From positions 1-32,225 of the forward strand of contig NZ_QTJY01000035.1 in the NCBI RefSeq assembly GCF_003703975.1: 32,225 nucleotides of DNA, given 5' to 3'. This document shows, in pieces, positions 31,669 through 32,225 of the stretch (position 1 is the stretch's first letter; the number at the start of each line of letters is the position of its first letter). The stretch is from Larkinella soli (GTDB lineage Bacteria; Bacteroidota; Bacteroidia; Cytophagales; Spirosomataceae). Below the pieces are notes generated by a model that was not told the DNA's origin, made no database searches, and saw nothing but the letters and a program-made list of their open reading frames with translations. The translations under genes were made by a program, and so were the position numbers.

Positions 31669-32225
31669 ACACAAATAGAAGATTTGAGGTTGCATGTCTT
31701 TTTTCTTTAACCAGTATCCAAGTGTCAGGTTTGAATAAAAATTAATGAATATAATGAACTTTCTTGGCTAGTTCATCAGCTTAAGCATCTCACTCAAATT
31801 TTTATTCATCGCTGGACCATCCTGATTTTTCTAAGCTATTAACGCTAATCGAAAAACTTCTATCAAAATGCTTCAAAAAGTAAGGGGAAATGCTAACGGG
31901 TGGGTTGATAGAGGCATGAGTTATGTTGTACCGGCCACTGGCGCTTCTTTTGTAGAAATATCTCCTCTATTAAATTAGATAAACTCATTTGTGTAGAGCA
32001 ATTTCTACACTACTATTTTAGTAAAAGTTCAAATAGTGCCTATTTATGCAGTTTGGTGGCATTAACTAGCAACTAGTTACATCCTAAGTTAGGGCTAAAC
32101 ATCTGTAGTCCTTTTTCACGGCCACACTCAGCGTTTTTTCACGCCCCTACCTCACTTATTCTGCTGGGTAAAGGAATCCCTTATTGTTCAAAACCCACAT
32201 TTAATGTTTTACGATGTCTTCCTTC
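31669..32225. other. AT-rich region without recognised genes
   Basis: No convincing coding region. A perfect 7-bp hairpin, GTGTAGA (31991-31997) and TCTACAC (32004-32010) with a 6-base loop, lies here. A 36-codon ATG frame at 31868-31978 is too short to support. The window ends inside this stretch. Confidence 0.5.

Noticed and set aside
31868-31978. 36-codon plus-strand frame (MLQKVRGNANGWVDRG)
   Set aside because: Too short, no recognisable features, in a gene-poor AT-rich stretch.
1-32225. CRISPR arrays, tRNA, rRNA or intact insertion sequences
   Set aside because: No regular direct repeats, cloverleaf-like sequences, rRNA stretches or transposase motifs were seen.

Overview
The window is a nearly complete type VI secretion system (T6SS) locus from a Bacteroidota bacterium, most likely a GC-rich member of the Cytophagales. 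The evidence is the Bacteroidota-type (subtype iii) T6SS proteins, in particular TssN and TssO, several Hcp paralogues, no TssJ/L/M, lipoproteins with FN3-like domains, and AT-rich leaders without Shine-Dalgarno sequences. The genus cannot be fixed from the sequence alone.

Layout. From 19777 down to 139 everything is on the minus strand in tightly packed operons. In transcription order these are: ClpV (TssH); six small cargo-like genes (caspase-like protease, unknown orf187, papain-like protease, DNA/RNA endonuclease, Tae4-type amidase, unknown orf157); PAAR, TssB, TssC, Hcp3, Hcp2, VgrG, Hcp1, TssE, TssF, TssG, TssN, TssK, TssO; then an FHA/zinc-ribbon protein, an acidic single-pass membrane protein and a second zinc-ribbon/FHA protein. 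Diverging from ClpV on the plus strand (19927-24101) are a kelch-like lipoprotein, an Ig-like two-TM protein, a short FN3 lipoprotein, a paralogue of the Ig-like protein, and a secreted lectin-fold-like protein. Back on the minus strand (24160-29526) are a transmembrane Ser/Thr kinase with WG repeats, a PP2C phosphatase and a lipoprotein (one operon), then a NarL/LuxR response regulator and its histidine kinase. From about 29.5 kb the DNA becomes AT-rich and decayed: a PAS-LuxR regulator split by a one-base frameshift, an unrecognised degenerate coding region, a terminator and gene-poor DNA.

How the parts work together. ClpV, TssBC, Hcp, VgrG, PAAR and TssEFGK form the contractile machine and its baseplate, and TssN/TssO belong to the envelope anchor. 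The enzyme-like genes between ClpV and PAAR look like a built-in cargo set aimed at peptidoglycan, nucleic acid and protein. Kinase, phosphatase and two FHA proteins suggest post-translational firing control, with threonine-rich motifs in the kinase linker as possible FHA ligands.

Main discovery. A 20-bp palindrome, core AATACGgCA-AA-TGCCGTATT, occurs four times: before PAAR, in the ClpV/lipoprotein divergent promoter, before the second lipoprotein, and before the response regulator (inside the 3' end of the histidine-kinase gene). Each copy lies 53-71 bp from a start codon. This looks like the operator of a dedicated two-component regulon that ties together the secretion machine, the cargo set and an accessory envelope module.
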